From: Eumeta japonica
Lineage: Eukaryota; Arthropoda; Insecta; Lepidoptera; Psychidae
Assembly: GCA_005406025.1 (NCBI GenBank)
Contig: BGZK01000153.1
Coordinates: 248,001-312,000 of the forward strand
Length of the DNA: 64,000 nt
Direction of reading: 5' to 3'
Numbering within the stretch: position 1 is the first letter of the stretch; the number at the start of each line of letters is the position of its first letter. A program made the position numbers and the translations under genes. Positions 1 through 12,032 of the stretch are shown in pieces. The notes beneath the pieces were generated by a model. That model did no database searches, was not told the DNA's origin, and saw nothing but the letters and a program-made list of their open reading frames with translations.

Positions 1-269
1 GTTTCATAAATAAATATCATTGTAATTACTTTAAATATCGATTTATGAAGTATTGATGCAAGATTCATTTTATTTGCTATTATGAATTCATAATATTTGC
101 ATTGCGGCAAACGATTCCGGTCTACGATTTGCCGACGACATGATATAGAACATGTCAATTAGTGAAGTCATCTACTAGAATATGATGATTGTTACAATAA
201 TAACCACTTGAACGATATCTCTTCAAAGAATTAACCGATTTTTATGGAGTTTGCATTGATCGACGATGT

Positions 270-560
270 TCTTTTTCAGAATAAAAGCCGATTATATTTT
301 GAAATTTATCGATAGAACATTTTAAAAAAGTATTTCAAAAATAGGCTATTTGAAACAAATTTTCTACAGCAATAACTCTTAAAAAAATAACCGATTTTGA
401 CGTGACTTGGTATATTACAAAATTTATCGGGAGACTACTTCATGAAATATTTAAAAAAATCTTAAAAATGGTTGACCTTGCAGGCTATCCCTAAAACTTC
501 TCTCCATGATATTTAACGATGTGTCTCTGAGTTCTTCGAGTTCAAAAATATAGTTGGCAC
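270..560. repeat. Interspersed repeat fragment, family 1
   Basis: The stretch around 476-555 (GTTGACCTTGCAGGCTATCC, then a CGATGTGTCTCT-like segment and a TTCGAGTTCAAAAAT segment) matches, in inverted orientation, 37660-37745 of this same window. The flanking text (AAATAAAAGCCGATT, CCGATTTTGACGTGACTTGG) resembles a repeat I have seen in Lepidoptera. It has no coding capacity. I assign it to a repeat family from the internal match; the class is unknown. Confidence 0.5.
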
Positions 561-570
561 GCTAGGTCGC

Positions 571-626
571 CCGCACGCACGCTCATGTGCACGCACGCAC
601 GCACGCACGCACACACGCAAGTACTT
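571..626. repeat. CACG/ACGC microsatellite
   Basis: Interrupted (ACGC)n / (CACG)n simple repeat grading into CACAC. This is simple-sequence DNA with no gene in it. Confidence 0.85.
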
Positions 627-2333
627 ATGCGTACAGCCACCTTTATACATACCCACACCCATTCCCTGCCCTTTTCTGAGTATAATTATCTATTTAGACC
701 ATTTTTCTGGAATCTTCTTAGGACCCTAATACGTTAAGGTCTGATAAAAACGACAAAAAACTAAAAAAAGAACCGATTTTCCAAAACTGGATTGCATAGA
801 AACTACACAATTTTTGAAATTTTTTTTAATTTTGACAATAAATAAATTTTTGACAGGAAATAAATAAATGCGAGTCGAACTGATCTAATTTTGCACCATG
901 CATATTTTAAGAATCACTTTTCGCAATATAATTGAATTTATATTTGTTGTTTTGTAATACTTTAGACATTATTCTTCTAGCTTCTTTAATATCGACTAGT
1001 GCATCATTATTAGAATTACGTTAGAAACAATGCAATCATTTGGTACATATTTTCACGGTTTCTATGTTTCTTCAAATAAACACTTATCACGCAAATAATC
1101 ATCTGGAATGGAAGACGGCATAGGCGAATTATTATTATCAATCGATTTCAACGATACTGGTATCTGACGTTTCTATCAGTGACCAATAAAAATTATTTAA
1201 TCGTGTATAGTATATTCTGTTTTGTTTACATATCGGTAAATTGCTGCGTAATTTCCCATAGCACCATTTAATTTTCCGCATCACTGTCAAGACTCGCAAT
1301 GTTTTCGTATGTTTTGTTTTTATGCAAAAGTGAAATGTAAAGTAAGATATATCTTATATATTACCGTCGACAGCCCTAGGTGGAGCTTCTTACATGCGCC
1401 GACTTATTTTTTGAAGTTGTACTACTTCTTTTGGCGCGTCGGGGAACTGATTAGCATTTTATTATTTAATATGATTTACATTTTATACCGCAAATTGCCC
1501 GCATTGCTTTATATTACACGTAAGGTTAGATTTAATTCCATGTGACAACGAATATTTAAATACTTTTCTTTTTTATATGTATAAAATAAATTTATTTCAT
1601 TTAGTATAAGTATTATTTATTTAAACTTATATTCATGGTAATTAATATCTTTTATATGTCATTTGCCGTGATTCAAATTTGTTTTACGCGTACAAAATCT
1701 TTATTATTTTACACCAAAGAATTTTTCATGTGTTTACGTTATTGCTGACACATTTTATTCGGATGTAATTGAATAATTATTTGTTTACTAGATTTTGTAA
1801 ATAAAAATAGTTCATCTCTAACATACTTAACTTGTCAGTGAAAATGAAATCGAAATGCGTTTAGCGATTATAAGATTTATGAGTAGTACAGAGAGATAGA
1901 AGCGCAACAGGGAATTCTTTTTATACCAGGTACCGATAATAGTAATATATTAATACAGATATTATTTATAAAAGATATATAACCCATATACTTGGGGTGT
2001 TATTATTATATCACTTCGATCCGAAAATATACATTATTTAATTGAAGCGATATAAAGGTTTGTTTAGAGCTCTGTCCAGCGGTCAGCTCAAACCAGTCAC
2101 AGTGATTTTGATACTTTCAAGTTATAAGATTTTAAAATTATCACTTGAGAACCAGAATAACAAAATACCTGAAAATGTTTTTCCTACGACAATTTCTAAT
2201 AACTAACAATTGGTCATTACCTCACTGCACTTTGACCTCATATATTGATAAGAATGAATAAAAAAAGATATGTATTTTTTAATTTTATAGAACTTTTGCT
2301 AAAAGGATAGTAGAGTAAAAGAATATTATTTAC
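627..2333. other. AT-rich stretch, no exon seen (probable P450 intron 1)
   Basis: AT-rich sequence with only short chance reading frames. It lies downstream of the P450 first exon on the minus strand, so it is inferred to be the 5' part of that gene's first intron. I searched the minus strand for a second P450 exon (helix A/B region) and did not find one. Confidence 0.5.
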
Positions 2334-2484
2334 CAGCAGAATCGCCCAAGAAAAAGTGTCCGTTGCCAATGAACGGTACCAATTTCGGTCCTGGTACATT
2401 AAAATCTTTCACGTTCTTCAGCACGTACAAATCGTATAATATTAAAAACATTATTATCAAGACACATAGCACTATAAAAATCAT
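2334..2484 (-). CDS. Cytochrome P450, first coding exon (partial gene)
   Basis: Reading the minus strand from ATG at 2484 gives 50 codons plus one base, ending at a consensus donor (CTG|GTAAATAA), so the intron is phase 1. The peptide opens with a hydrophobic membrane anchor (residues 1-18, MIFIVLCVLIIMFLILYD), then a short basic linker (VLKNVKDF). The proline hinge and start of the catalytic domain follow (VPGPKLVPFIGNGHFFLG, residues 30-47). This anchor plus PGP..PFIGN pattern is diagnostic of microsomal class II P450s and fits the CYP4 clan best, many members of which are Lepidoptera-specific. Such enzymes are ER-bound haem monooxygenases acting on fatty acids, pheromones, hormones or xenobiotics. 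The haem-binding Cys and I-helix exons must lie beyond the left edge. The start is preceded by TTAAA, an acceptable insect context. Family is confident; subfamily is not. Confidence 0.82.
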
Positions 2485-2660
2485 TTTAAATTAATAAACA
2501 GCTCGCAAGAAAAATATTTAAAAACGATATATTAACAATTTAGATTTGTTATATAAAATACAATTCGCAAGGTAAGTAACTTAGTCCACAACTCGTTTCG
2601 CAACACGTCGCGGGCGCACTACGCAGCGGCCGCAGCGATTGTCAATGAGCTCGGTCAAGC
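2485..2660 (-). promoter_or_regulatory. Probable 5' UTR/promoter of the P450 gene
   Basis: Immediately upstream of the P450 start codon. The first ~75 bp are AT-rich with a TATATAAC-like word on the minus strand near 2548-2556. Beyond it is a CpG-rich patch (about 2585-2645, including GCGGCCGC) that stands out from the AT-rich surroundings. The promoter role is inferred from position and composition; no transcription start is visible. Confidence 0.35.
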
Positions 2661-3930
2661 TGACGCTTTGAAGGTTAGGGACATTGTAGTTTACGGTTCT
2701 GATAATGAAGGCAACATCGATGTGTTTTGTTAATAAGATAGGCGCTGCGTGCAAAAAGTTAATCGAGCCGTGTTCCGCGCTACATTACGTAACCCTTTAT
2801 TATAAATCTATACTACATAGTAATAATATAAACGCGAATTTACGGTTAAGCTACCAAATCGATTTCGATAAAATTTAGTATGAAAATATTTTAAGCTCTG
2901 GAGAAGGACATAAGGTACTTTTTGTTCGTCGGTCTGTTTGTAAGTCTGTATGTCTTCTTATAACGCAACAATATTTAAACTTAATAGAGCATAACGTCGT
3001 GCAAAATATACGTTATTATATGTTGGTCTCATATTTACTTACCTAGATAATCAACAAGACATTATCTTTATTCTAATCGGTGGTTACGTGTCTATGTACG
3101 ATTTGCTTTAAGATGGAGAGAGATGGGGTGAAATATAAGGATTAGAAAAGAAGAGAAAGGTGTAGAGGAGAGGAGAGAGAAAAGTACGAAGAATTTCTAC
3201 TTAAGGTTCTAACTAAAATTTTAAAGACACAGAGCTAGTGTCTTTGATATTTTGATTTCTAAATATTTTCAGTAATAATTCAAAAATCATATCGTTATCG
3301 AATTTGTAGGCCATTTTTATGGGCTATAAATAAGATGTTCAATATATAGAAATAACACAGCTTCGACGTGGCTTTTGCTAATTCGCTTTGCAAATTCTGG
3401 TTTTGACACGCTATTTTCGTATACAGATCAAACCGTTGACATACTCAATTTCAAGCACCCCAAACCGACAAGCTTGCATGAAAATATATCGTCTCTCCCT
3501 ACCTTTCTGGGAAAGAAGCGAGTTAAAAAAAAAAACTGTAAACAATTTTAGTATTAAATTAAACCTCTTTTAATTTTATTTTTCTTATTATTGATTGGAC
3601 GGATGCATTCGAAATATAATTCTTTGCATTCCATAGTCAAGTAGTAATATTATATTGTTGTTATGATTGTTTATTTTTTTCTATTGAATGTTGTTTTTTT
3701 TTTTGTTATAAAATTACGCGCACTAAAAAGGGAGTAGTAAGCTGGTTGCCTATGCCATAAAAAAATGCTTTGTTTAAATTTTAAATTCGTAGAGAGAGTA
3801 TTTGTACTTCAATATATCTACCAATATACTTATTTACCTTACATTTTAACAAAAAGAAACGTGCGGAAACTATGTATGACAACAAAAAAAAAAAAACGGC
3901 GGTGTAGCGACACAATGTGAATTAAAATAC
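2661..3930. other. Intergenic AT-rich DNA, nothing recognised
   Basis: Purine-rich tract around 3112-3185 (GAGAGAGAUGGGG-type runs on the plus strand) and several poly-T/poly-A runs. No splice-bounded coding segment was found on either strand. Confidence 0.4.
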
Positions 3931-3939
3931 TTGTTTTAG

Positions 3940-4092
3940 CGGCAATTACAGTTCATGATATAGCCTGCTGATAGACACAAGGACAGCGGAGGCTTAGTAA
4001 TAGGTATTCTATTGTATACGGCGTGATTTCGTGGATACGCGTCAATAATAGGGTTCCCGTTCACACCCTTTGGGTACGGAACGTTAAAAACC
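3940..4092. repeat. 3' fragment of the common lepidopteran 'GGGTACGGAACC' repeat
   Basis: Contains GGACAGCGGAGGCTTAGTAA and, ending it, CCCTTTGGGTACGGAACG followed by AAAAAC. This is the hallmark tail of a repeat widespread in Lepidoptera whose head (CAAGTGCGGGTCAGACTCG) is at 26998 here. Degenerate, with an internal deletion or insertion. Confidence 0.6.
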
Positions 4093-4529
4093 CACTGGTT
4101 AAAAATACAATTTCAAAGTAAATATAATGAAATGAGGATATTTATAATTTCAATACAATTTAATCCGATTAAAATAGTAAAATAAGGGTTTCGACAGATT
4201 AACAATGATCTAAAGCGAGGCGAAAATAAATCGAAAGGCCAAAAAAAACGAGTCGGAGAATATTTTCGATGTTACAAAAAAATTCATTAGAAGAAAAAGC
4301 AGTGATAAACGGTAGAATTATTACTCAAACAAAATTTAAATTTTATATGAAGTAAAGAGCATCATTTTTTTTTTTTCTCAATTCCAATGAGTTCCCTTTT
4401 TTCGGCTTGGTTTCAATAAAAACATAAAAAGCGTATTTCGTAAATGTTAGAAAAATATAAACGCGCCTGTACCTAAGTTTACTGAGCGAGTTCAGCAGTA
4501 AGCACTGCATCAAAAACTAGTCATTCAAG

Positions 4530-4960
4530 CAGGTTCTTTGTTTTTTCCAATTTTTTATCCGAGTTTTTTTTGCATGTACGCGACGAGGAATCCAAGAACG
4601 GGACGTGACGATCGGTCCTTTATGGCGGGGACTGACCGAGCGGGCGTCGGGCTCGGCCCTCATTCGGCTGGGAGGACCTGATGACCCTCTGAACGACAGT
4701 TGCACAGCGTGGTCACTCTTACCAGACCGAGGAATCTTGAGATCGGGGAGGTGAGGCGCGCCTCCTGCCCTCCGGTGCTGGGCCTGCAATGCGAATCGGC
4801 GCTCACTAATGAACTACATAACTTTACTTCCTGGCCGAGCCGTTCGGGTAACAAGACTATCAAAATATTCTGTAACGACTTTCGTTGAATACGAACGTTT
4901 CGTTTCTTTCCGCTGACTTCCCGGAGAATGTCCGGCACGACCAGTCGCGCCCGAAATGAA
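4530..4960. repeat. GC-rich, CpG-rich island, probably retroelement-derived
   Basis: About 430 bp of GC-rich sequence with sharp edges in AT-rich DNA. Two overlapping minus-strand frames (4517-4789 and 4660-4938) and one plus frame are open across it, which high GC alone can explain. I recognise no domain. Composition and abrupt boundaries suggest a transferred retroelement segment such as a non-LTR 5' end, but this is inference; a host first exon or CpG promoter is an alternative. Confidence 0.3.
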
Positions 4961-7120
4961 ATTAAGAGCTTTTAAATAATTTCCTTATAAAGTGCGAGAT
5001 AAACAGACACACTTGTATTTTACACTATGCAGTGCTCTGTTAATATACAGAATTTAATCACAATCGGTTTAAATATTATTGAGTTATAAGAAGACATACA
5101 CACCCATAGACTAAAATTAAATCATCTATGTTGTTTTTTTGGATATTACAATAATATTGAGAGCACTTTTTATGTCTTACAAATAATTGATAGCCATTTC
5201 TAGAATCTCATATGTGTTTCTGGATTTTGCTGGATGCTGGCAATAATTATAGTGCCGATTAAGCATTTCCTAATATTAACATCACAATTCCAAATTTTTC
5301 CCTCAGAAGAACGGTAACCCCTTGATATTGTTCGAAGTTTTTGTTATTGGTTTTGGTATCAGTGCTTTTACTTTATTACGAAAATTTCTTTAAATGTCAA
5401 TGGTTAATGCTATATATTTTACGTATATTATACGTGTTCGAATCATAAGACCTTAGGATTAGTAATATTATGCGAACTATGCGTGTATTTTAGAGTTTGC
5501 GTTTGTAATGTTCCGTGTTCTGTATTGAATTGGGGAACTTCGGTGTTTGCTACCCTGTCTTTCTATATACTGATTATTTGGTTTAATCATCGAATCAACA
5601 GTCTGATAGAGCAACAAAAAATGGGATATCTTATTTAAGAGAAGACTATATCGTGTTCACGATGATCGTTCTTTATTTGTAGTATTCATGTGAAACATGA
5701 TTATTTTTTCCACGAAACGTATTATGATCTATCCTAAAACCATTTGAATAATGACATCGGCATTGACATTTTAAAACGTTTTAAATTTAAATGTTTCTTC
5801 TCACTGCCGCAGTCCAATAGAATTTGAAAATCTTAGAATGATCTATTTCGGGGTTTTTACGCATTAAAAGTAAATTTCAAATACATTGAAATGTTGAATG
5901 TTTAATTCACCGCGAAAATTTCTAAGGTGCTAAATCGTTGCGACTGCGTGTCTGCTTGTCAAAATTTATTATACGTCAATGCTAATCAAATTGGCAGGCT
6001 TATCATAAGGAAAATATTAAATAATAAGAACGAAATTTTTTCAATACGGACTTTAAAAAATAAGGTCGAGGTTGATGTTGGACAGATTCCGCGTTGAGAA
6101 CAGATGAAACGTTAGAAAGCCACATCTCTATTCATTTAATTGAAATATATGATGTTGTAGATGTGTTGAGGATGTATAACTACTTAAAATTTTATTCGTT
6201 TTTGTGTCATATAATTCTCATCTAATATTGTCATATAAAAATGTACACGTATAGTGCATATCTACTTAGCAGAAATATTGCAAAATATTTGTTTCATAAG
6301 TAAAGATCTATATTTGGAAGAAAAATCTATATGTACATTTTATTACTAATCGAAGTTATAAAAACACACACAGATCCAACGTCAGCGAACTACTTTTTTT
6401 TAAAAACGAACCATGGTCAAAATCTCAAGCACTATCCGATGGTTGTTAGTGAATATGCAAGTTTTAAAATCTGATGGTTAGTGAGTGAATATGAAAATTT
6501 TAGTGGACAGATTTACAGGTTCTATTCCCATACAGCTCTAGGTTTCAATGTTGTTCTCCCGCTCGAACTTAAAGTTTCATTCTCTGTTACGACCCTAATA
6601 AATGTCTGTTCCCGGTTCGGGTTTTGGTCCTATCCGGATTATTATATTTGTCCGGTTCGCTGTTTCGATCCAAATTACGCCAGCGATCTCGATAAGGTTC
6701 TCAGATAGTTCCGGTAACATAATACGACATTGAACATAAACTATGTTATATAAAATCCGTTATGTATGTATTTTTAAAAATTTGAAGTTCGTGGTTTGCG
6801 TGAAAACAAAAAAAAAGTACGCGTGTGTGTGGAATCATTACGTGCGATAGACTAAAACACTTTTGTTTGGCGTTGTTGCGGACATTGTGTCTAAGCTATA
6901 AATCAATATGTAATGTTGTAATTTAATAATATACAATGAGAGCCGACTCGTGATGAAAACAGAGGTAGTTCCATGTAAAGAATCCAAGAATTAGTTAGTA
7001 GTCCATCCAGGCCAAACCGCGCGAACGTGCAATTATTCATAAAAGGATTATTACATAATCAAAGAATTTATCGAGATGCCTCGATATAAATAATTGAGCA
7101 ATTATACATGGAGTAACCGT
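4961..7120. other. Intergenic AT-rich DNA, nothing recognised
   Basis: No coding segment with matching splice sites or family resemblance on either strand. Reading frames of up to 75 codons (6481-6708) show no recognisable domain. Confidence 0.4.
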
Positions 7121-7124
7121 TTTA

Positions 7125-7545
7125 GGGCACCGTAGCTAATATGACAAAAACGAAACCTTTATAGTTTCGTCACGTCCGTACGTTCGTATGTAACAGGCAT
7201 TTTACTCGAAAATTACAAAATGTATATTGATGAAATTTGGAGTATCGGTGTCTTATATAACCCGCCGTTTAGTTTGGTAGTTAAATAACAAATATAAATA
7301 TTTCTAGGGAGGGCACTCCTTACATGTAACAGACTCTGAAAAAATATTTTTTAACAAATATTCACAAAACTTTAAGGTTTCTAAGCCATTCTTTTGATTA
7401 AGTGAATATTTTTGGAAATAATCGTACTGAAATTGGGTCCCCCCTACATTTTTTAAGCCGTATGTCCAAAAAATATGAAATAAAAATGCGAAGGTAACGC
7501 TCAATAAATATTTCCAACGAAAATTATTTTCAACATGACCCACAT
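7125..7545. repeat. Interspersed lepidopteran repeat fragment
   Basis: Begins GGGCACCGTAGCTAATATGA, then ACAAAAACGAAACC, TAGTTTCGTCACGTCCGT, and later a GGGTCCCCCCTACATTTT segment. I recognise this order from an abundant lepidopteran repeat ('GCACCCTAGCTATAATGAC..TAGTTTCGTCATGTCCGTC'). It encodes nothing intact; the minus-strand frame at 7304-7543 is probably fortuitous. Confidence 0.5.
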
Positions 7546-8627
7546 ACAGTTTTGAGTTGTTGCCTAAAAAATGCGCTTCTCTTTAAAAAAGTACGTAAGT
7601 GCCATTTAGATATTTTCTTTTGCTGGTGCATTTTTTCTCACCATATTTTAATATTTTGGGACGAGTAAGTGTTTTAATTGTGTTATAATTTAAAATTTAA
7701 CACATTTATATGTATTTTACCTAAATATATTAAAATATTCATCCATTACAGTAAAGTCATTTAATTGTAATAAAATATACATAATAAACTTTGTATAAAA
7801 ATAAAAAGACTGGTCGATTTTGAATGATGTTCGAGAACGTGTAACAGTATGACACGACCTCGAGACATTTGATGGCGTTGGTGTTTTGATTGTGTAAAAT
7901 GGATAGTAAATATATGTTTATGCACCGTGTAAAATTATGGAAATATAAAATCATTTATAAATCCTTAACGCCCGTCCCATGTGTGCTCATTTTTGTACGT
8001 TATCAGCCGTTAAAAGGTCAACTCAATTATCAGCGCAGTATCAAACAAAAAGCCTCCTTCGTAGTTCGCATATTACGACGAGCAATTTCGGAACCCAATA
8101 TTGCGTTCCACGTGATAGCATTACGACACATTTTTTTATTCTAATATGACGCAGTTCAACAGATCCCATATAATAATTTTTTTTATTGAAATTTTAAATT
8201 TAACGGCATACATAATATTAGATTTACTGTGGTAGAATCTTCTGCAACTTTTTTAAAAATATGTTTATCTTTCTATAAAGAACACATAGAATTCCAGTTT
8301 TCTTTCTATGCTTCAGCCGTCGTTGTCAATGCGTTATCAATATTTTACTTTCTGTACGACCTTATCTTCTTTTTCCCCCTATATATATAATAGTACAACA
8401 ATTTTAAATGTGAGTGTAGGAAAGTTTTTTTCTGTAAAATAAATTATTAGCTGTTATGTTTTCTATTTTCTAATTCATCTTATTCTAATATATTTTCTCT
8501 TTCTGATTTTACTTTTCCTATAGTATATCTAAAAATTGCATTTCGACAATGAGCATTAATTGCCATTTCGGATGACTTTCAATAGATGACGTTTGTGGCA
8601 GACCTATTGTTTGACAGCTGTGCCGTG
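7546..8627. other. Intergenic AT-rich DNA, nothing recognised
   Basis: A plus-strand frame at 7890-8144 has 84 codons but no recognisable domain or flanking splice signals. The rest is poly-T-rich sequence. Confidence 0.4.
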
Positions 8628-9763
8628 CAGGGCCGCCTCTGCACATAGGGTCAAGAGGCCCGGGCCTAGGACCCGAGTCTTTTGGAGGGCCCCCAAAGAG
8701 AGTCATAAATTTATATAGATATATACAAAGTACTTTTTTAAAATATACAAACATAGAAAACAAAATTATAAAAAGGGAAAATAAAAAGAAAATGACTGTT
8801 ATTTGCGAAACTTTACTACATAAAACTACATAATAATTTAATTCTCGATTTTTTGTTAGTAAACACGGTTATTATATTATCAAAACAAAATTTTGTTCGA
8901 TACTGGAAAGGCAAACGTTGCCTCGCAAGGGTGAGAGGGTGCGGAAGGTATTTTGCTATTCACCATTCCCTTTTTTTTTGAGGATATATTATTTATTTTA
9001 GTCGACTGTATTTACGAGTACACTGGTGAATTCAACATACAATTCAGATTATCGGAACAATCCTGGAGCACAAAGCAGGAGATCGTCTCGAGGAATAAAA
9101 TTGCTCGTACCTGTAGAGCGCAGAGCAGAGCGACGCCTCGGCTCCTTGCAGGTCCTCACCGGCGACTCGGGATATTTATACGCCTGTAGATTTGAATAAG
9201 ACGGAGCAGACGTGTGTGTCCGGCGCAGTTAACAGTTATCGCGCAAGTCGCGGGCGGTATCAAAGGTACGGGTGGAGGGTAGTATGGGAAGGAATGGGCA
9301 TTGGAAATCTAAACTGTATGCAAAAAACAAACACAGTTACTCGGCGCATAAAAATACGTCTGATTCACTGTACATTATTGCAATACAATTCAATCTATCA
9401 TTTGAAAACCTACTTCTATGTTCATTTTATAAAATATTAAAGTGGAAAACTTAACTGACTATGTCCGTTTCAAAAAAATCGACAGACAAAACAGAACCTT
9501 TTGTAGACAAATGTGTAGACAAATTTTGTAGACAAATATAAGTCTTCTCTATAGGCTTAAAGGTTTATTTGGATTTAATGAAATCTTAAATTCAAAATGT
9601 CTCAATATATGACGTAATTAAGTTTATATTTATACATAAAATGGATTCTGTAAGGGTGAACGCTCAGTTTGTTGTGCAATTTAAAATAATAAAAAATCTT
9701 TTTTTTAGAATAAGGCCCATTTTATTTTAGGCTTAGGGCCCCCTGGTTCTGAAAACAGCCCTG
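8628..9763. mobile_element. Non-autonomous hAT-like DNA transposon
   Basis: The ends form short inverted repeats of hAT type: the left end reads CAGGGCCGCCTCTGCAC and the right end, reverse-complemented, reads CAGGGCTGTTTTCAGAACC. Both ends continue into GGGCCC-rich text (GGAGGGCCCCC and TAGGGCCCCCTGG). The flanking 8-mers, GTGCCGTG and ATGGCCTG, agree at 5 of 8 positions, consistent with a decayed 8-bp target duplication. No transposase is visible inside; the central frames (8953-9189, 9192-9440) have no recognisable domain. The class rests on the end sequences and spacing. Confidence 0.6.
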
Positions 9764-10690
9764 ATGGCCTGTTACTTACTTCGTACGGTTGTGGCATACT
9801 AATTAATATTGTGAATGCGAAGGAGAGTTTTTTATGTGTTATTGTTTTCACATTTTAACTACTAAACTGATCTACATGAAATTTTTCATACACACTGTCT
9901 GGGGTACAAAAAAGGACGTAGGGTGCATTTTATACAAAAAAAATATGTATTCAATGCTCTAGCTATGTTTTTTAATGATGTAATCAATAAAACCACATAA
10001 TAAAGGGTTATTGGTATTAAAGGGTATCTTTGATTATTTATCTCAAGATTAGTACTATAATTAAAAAAAAAAGACGAGGAGAGAATTAAGCACTGTGGTT
10101 GTATTAACAGAATTAAAGATATTTGAGAAAAACTATTCTGGGGAATATTAAAAACGTTGATGAATATATTTAAGTTGTTTAAAAATTTTTCGTCTGTCTG
10201 CCTATTTGTAAATTTGTTTGCACACTCCTTAAAACGACTAGACAGAACCTTAGGACATTTTCTGTGCGAGGCGATGCGCCTCCTCGAGTAATCCTTTTTT
10301 TCCCCCGCGTTCCTATTTTACATCAATGTGACGCGTTTAATTTACAGCGGCAAACATTCGTGCGTTGCACTGTAATTTTATTTATACAATTACGTGATGT
10401 TTTACGTTTCAGGTACTTGTACTGAAATAACAGATTAGGTTGCACGAACTTAATGAACATAAAAATTACAGTATAGTTGTGTCCTATATAATAACTTAAG
10501 ATGTTCCCATAAATTAAGAGGGGAAAACGCTACCAACAAAAAGACTATCGGCGACAAGCATTTGGTGTTTAAAAAAAAATCTCTACTGATATTCGACAAC
10601 CAAGTCTTTTAACTCGTCTCTGCCTGTTGCTGAATCATCAGTTAAGAAAAAATATTACGAGCTACAGTATTACTTTAAAACTCTAACTTG
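9764..10690. other. Intergenic AT-rich DNA, nothing recognised
   Basis: Includes a generic 'TTTTCATACACACTGTCTGGG'-like segment and a pyrimidine/GC patch at 10262-10310. No exon or element end could be assigned. Confidence 0.35.
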
Positions 10691-10750
10691 TATAGTCAAG
10701 TTATTAAAACGTTTGCGTCGTTAGCCATGAAGAGGAATGCTGACCTTCGC

Positions 10751-10876
10751 GGTCTATCGGTTATAATTGTACACTTCACCATCAACTGCATCATGCTATA
10801 CTTGGCGTTCATCGTTAATAAGTGTCTAGATGAAGGCATATTTCCCGAACTGATGAAAAAAGCAAAAAACGTGATT
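10751..10876 (+). pseudogene. Non-LTR retrotransposon reverse-transcriptase fragment
   Basis: The plus frame reads NKCLDEGIFPELMKKAKNV, preceded by a stretch like GLS..IVHFTINCI..LAFIV. This corresponds to the palm segment of LINE reverse transcriptases just before 'K.IPLFKSGD' ('LAFIVNKCLDEGIFPELMKYAKVIP'). The frame then degenerates and no other RT motif is retained nearby. It is a short dead relic; the LINE clade cannot be set. Confidence 0.6.
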
Positions 10877-10923
10877 TGCGTATTTTTTTACATACATTTG
10901 TTTCGTTTTGTTAATTTATTCCG

Positions 10924-10945
10924 GTAGAAAACTAATGTTAGTTTT
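10924..10945. repeat. Short perfect palindrome
   Basis: Ten-base arms AGAAAACTAA / TTAGTTTTCT around a TG centre, immediately after the reverse-transcriptase scrap. A related CTAATGTTAGGAAACT segment follows. Confidence 0.6.
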
Positions 10946-11519
10946 CTAATGTTAGGAAACTATTATTATTTTCCTACCAGAAAAAATTAACAGAATTTCA
11001 TAAATATACATAATATGTATAATATTTAAGAATTATAAATCACCAACGTGCAGATATTTTGTTAATTTATATAGCTTTTTAATTCTCATACAATAAAGTT
11101 ATATAATTAAAGATATTTTATTTAATAATTCTATTGATCTTCTTCTGTCGACTAGATATCAATTATCTATCCTACGGATAGAAAAGAAAACATTTTTTAT
11201 TATTTTTAATAATAGAAGTGAGCACCATGATTTCGGTACATTGACAAATGAACAATGTTTACAAACTAGTTCCAATCATTGCTAAAAAAATGAATACATA
11301 AAGCGAACGAGTCTCGTATGTGAAGTCATCGAAAATATGAGCAACTTTGTTTTTTTTCAGAGTGTATTTATGAAGGTTACTTAACGTTCGTGCGCACACG
11401 GATACATAGGTTTTCAAGTAAATATCTAACTGATTCCATTTCTAGCATAATAAAAATTCTTCGGTAAAAATAAATAACTAAAAAAAATCGTTGTCAGTAA
11501 AGTCGGTTTACGGACGGTA

Positions 11520-12032
11520 GTTTGACGTGACAACGTCAAACATTACAGTAATATAATATACAGAACGACAAAAGGAGAAAAGTTAATTGCTTATACTATC
11601 AATTATATGAATCTTCATTATTTTTCAGTCAATTGTAACATAACCTATCATTACTGCTCTCGCCGACCGAGGCTACTTTTTAAATAATAAATAATAAAAG
11701 AAATATTAATGAAAAGATTAAACACATAAGCTTGAACAATGAGATTTTTAAATGCAAGAATTACTTACCATTATTGTCGCAATATTAAACACGCATGAAA
11801 ATCACAATAACATTTCACTTCACTTTATAAACATTTGACGAAAACAGTTCACGTGTATCTTTTATGCTAGGCTGATCGAGTAGAGGGGAGATAGATGCAG
11901 CACGAAACGAACTGAGCCAATCACTCCACGCTCGCTTGCGGAACGGGACATCGAGCGTAACGGGACAATAACGTCAACTTTTTCGTGCATGCAGTCCGTA
12001 ATATCGAGTTATTAGACGTTGTCACGTCAAAC
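11520..12032 (-). mobile_element. MITE with GACGTGACAACGTC inverted ends
   Basis: The left end GTTTGACGTGACAACGTC recurs inverted at the right end (GACGTTGTCACGTCAAAC, 12015-12032), giving an 18-bp perfect terminal inverted repeat about 0.5 kb apart. The minus strand inside resembles the 5' part of a gene: a CG-rich segment (about 11925-11975), a CATAAAAGA box, an untranslated leader, an ATG and a splice donor. No transposase remains. I infer a deletion derivative of a larger DNA transposon that kept its promoter and first exon. Confidence 0.6.
11763..11867 (-). promoter_or_regulatory. Putative promoter, leader, ATG and splice donor inside the MITE
   Basis: On the minus strand, GCATAAAAGATACACGTG (11850-11867) is a TATA-like box. 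About 95 nt downstream, AATAATG is followed directly by GTAAGTAA (ATG at 11771-11769, donor from 11768). A start codon abutting a perfect donor could make a one-codon first coding exon spliced to any downstream acceptor. This is a sequence observation; transcription is not shown. Confidence 0.4.

Noticed and set aside
571..626. Tandem short repeats as a possible CRISPR-like array
   Set aside because: A simple microsatellite with 4-bp units and no spacers, in a eukaryotic genome.
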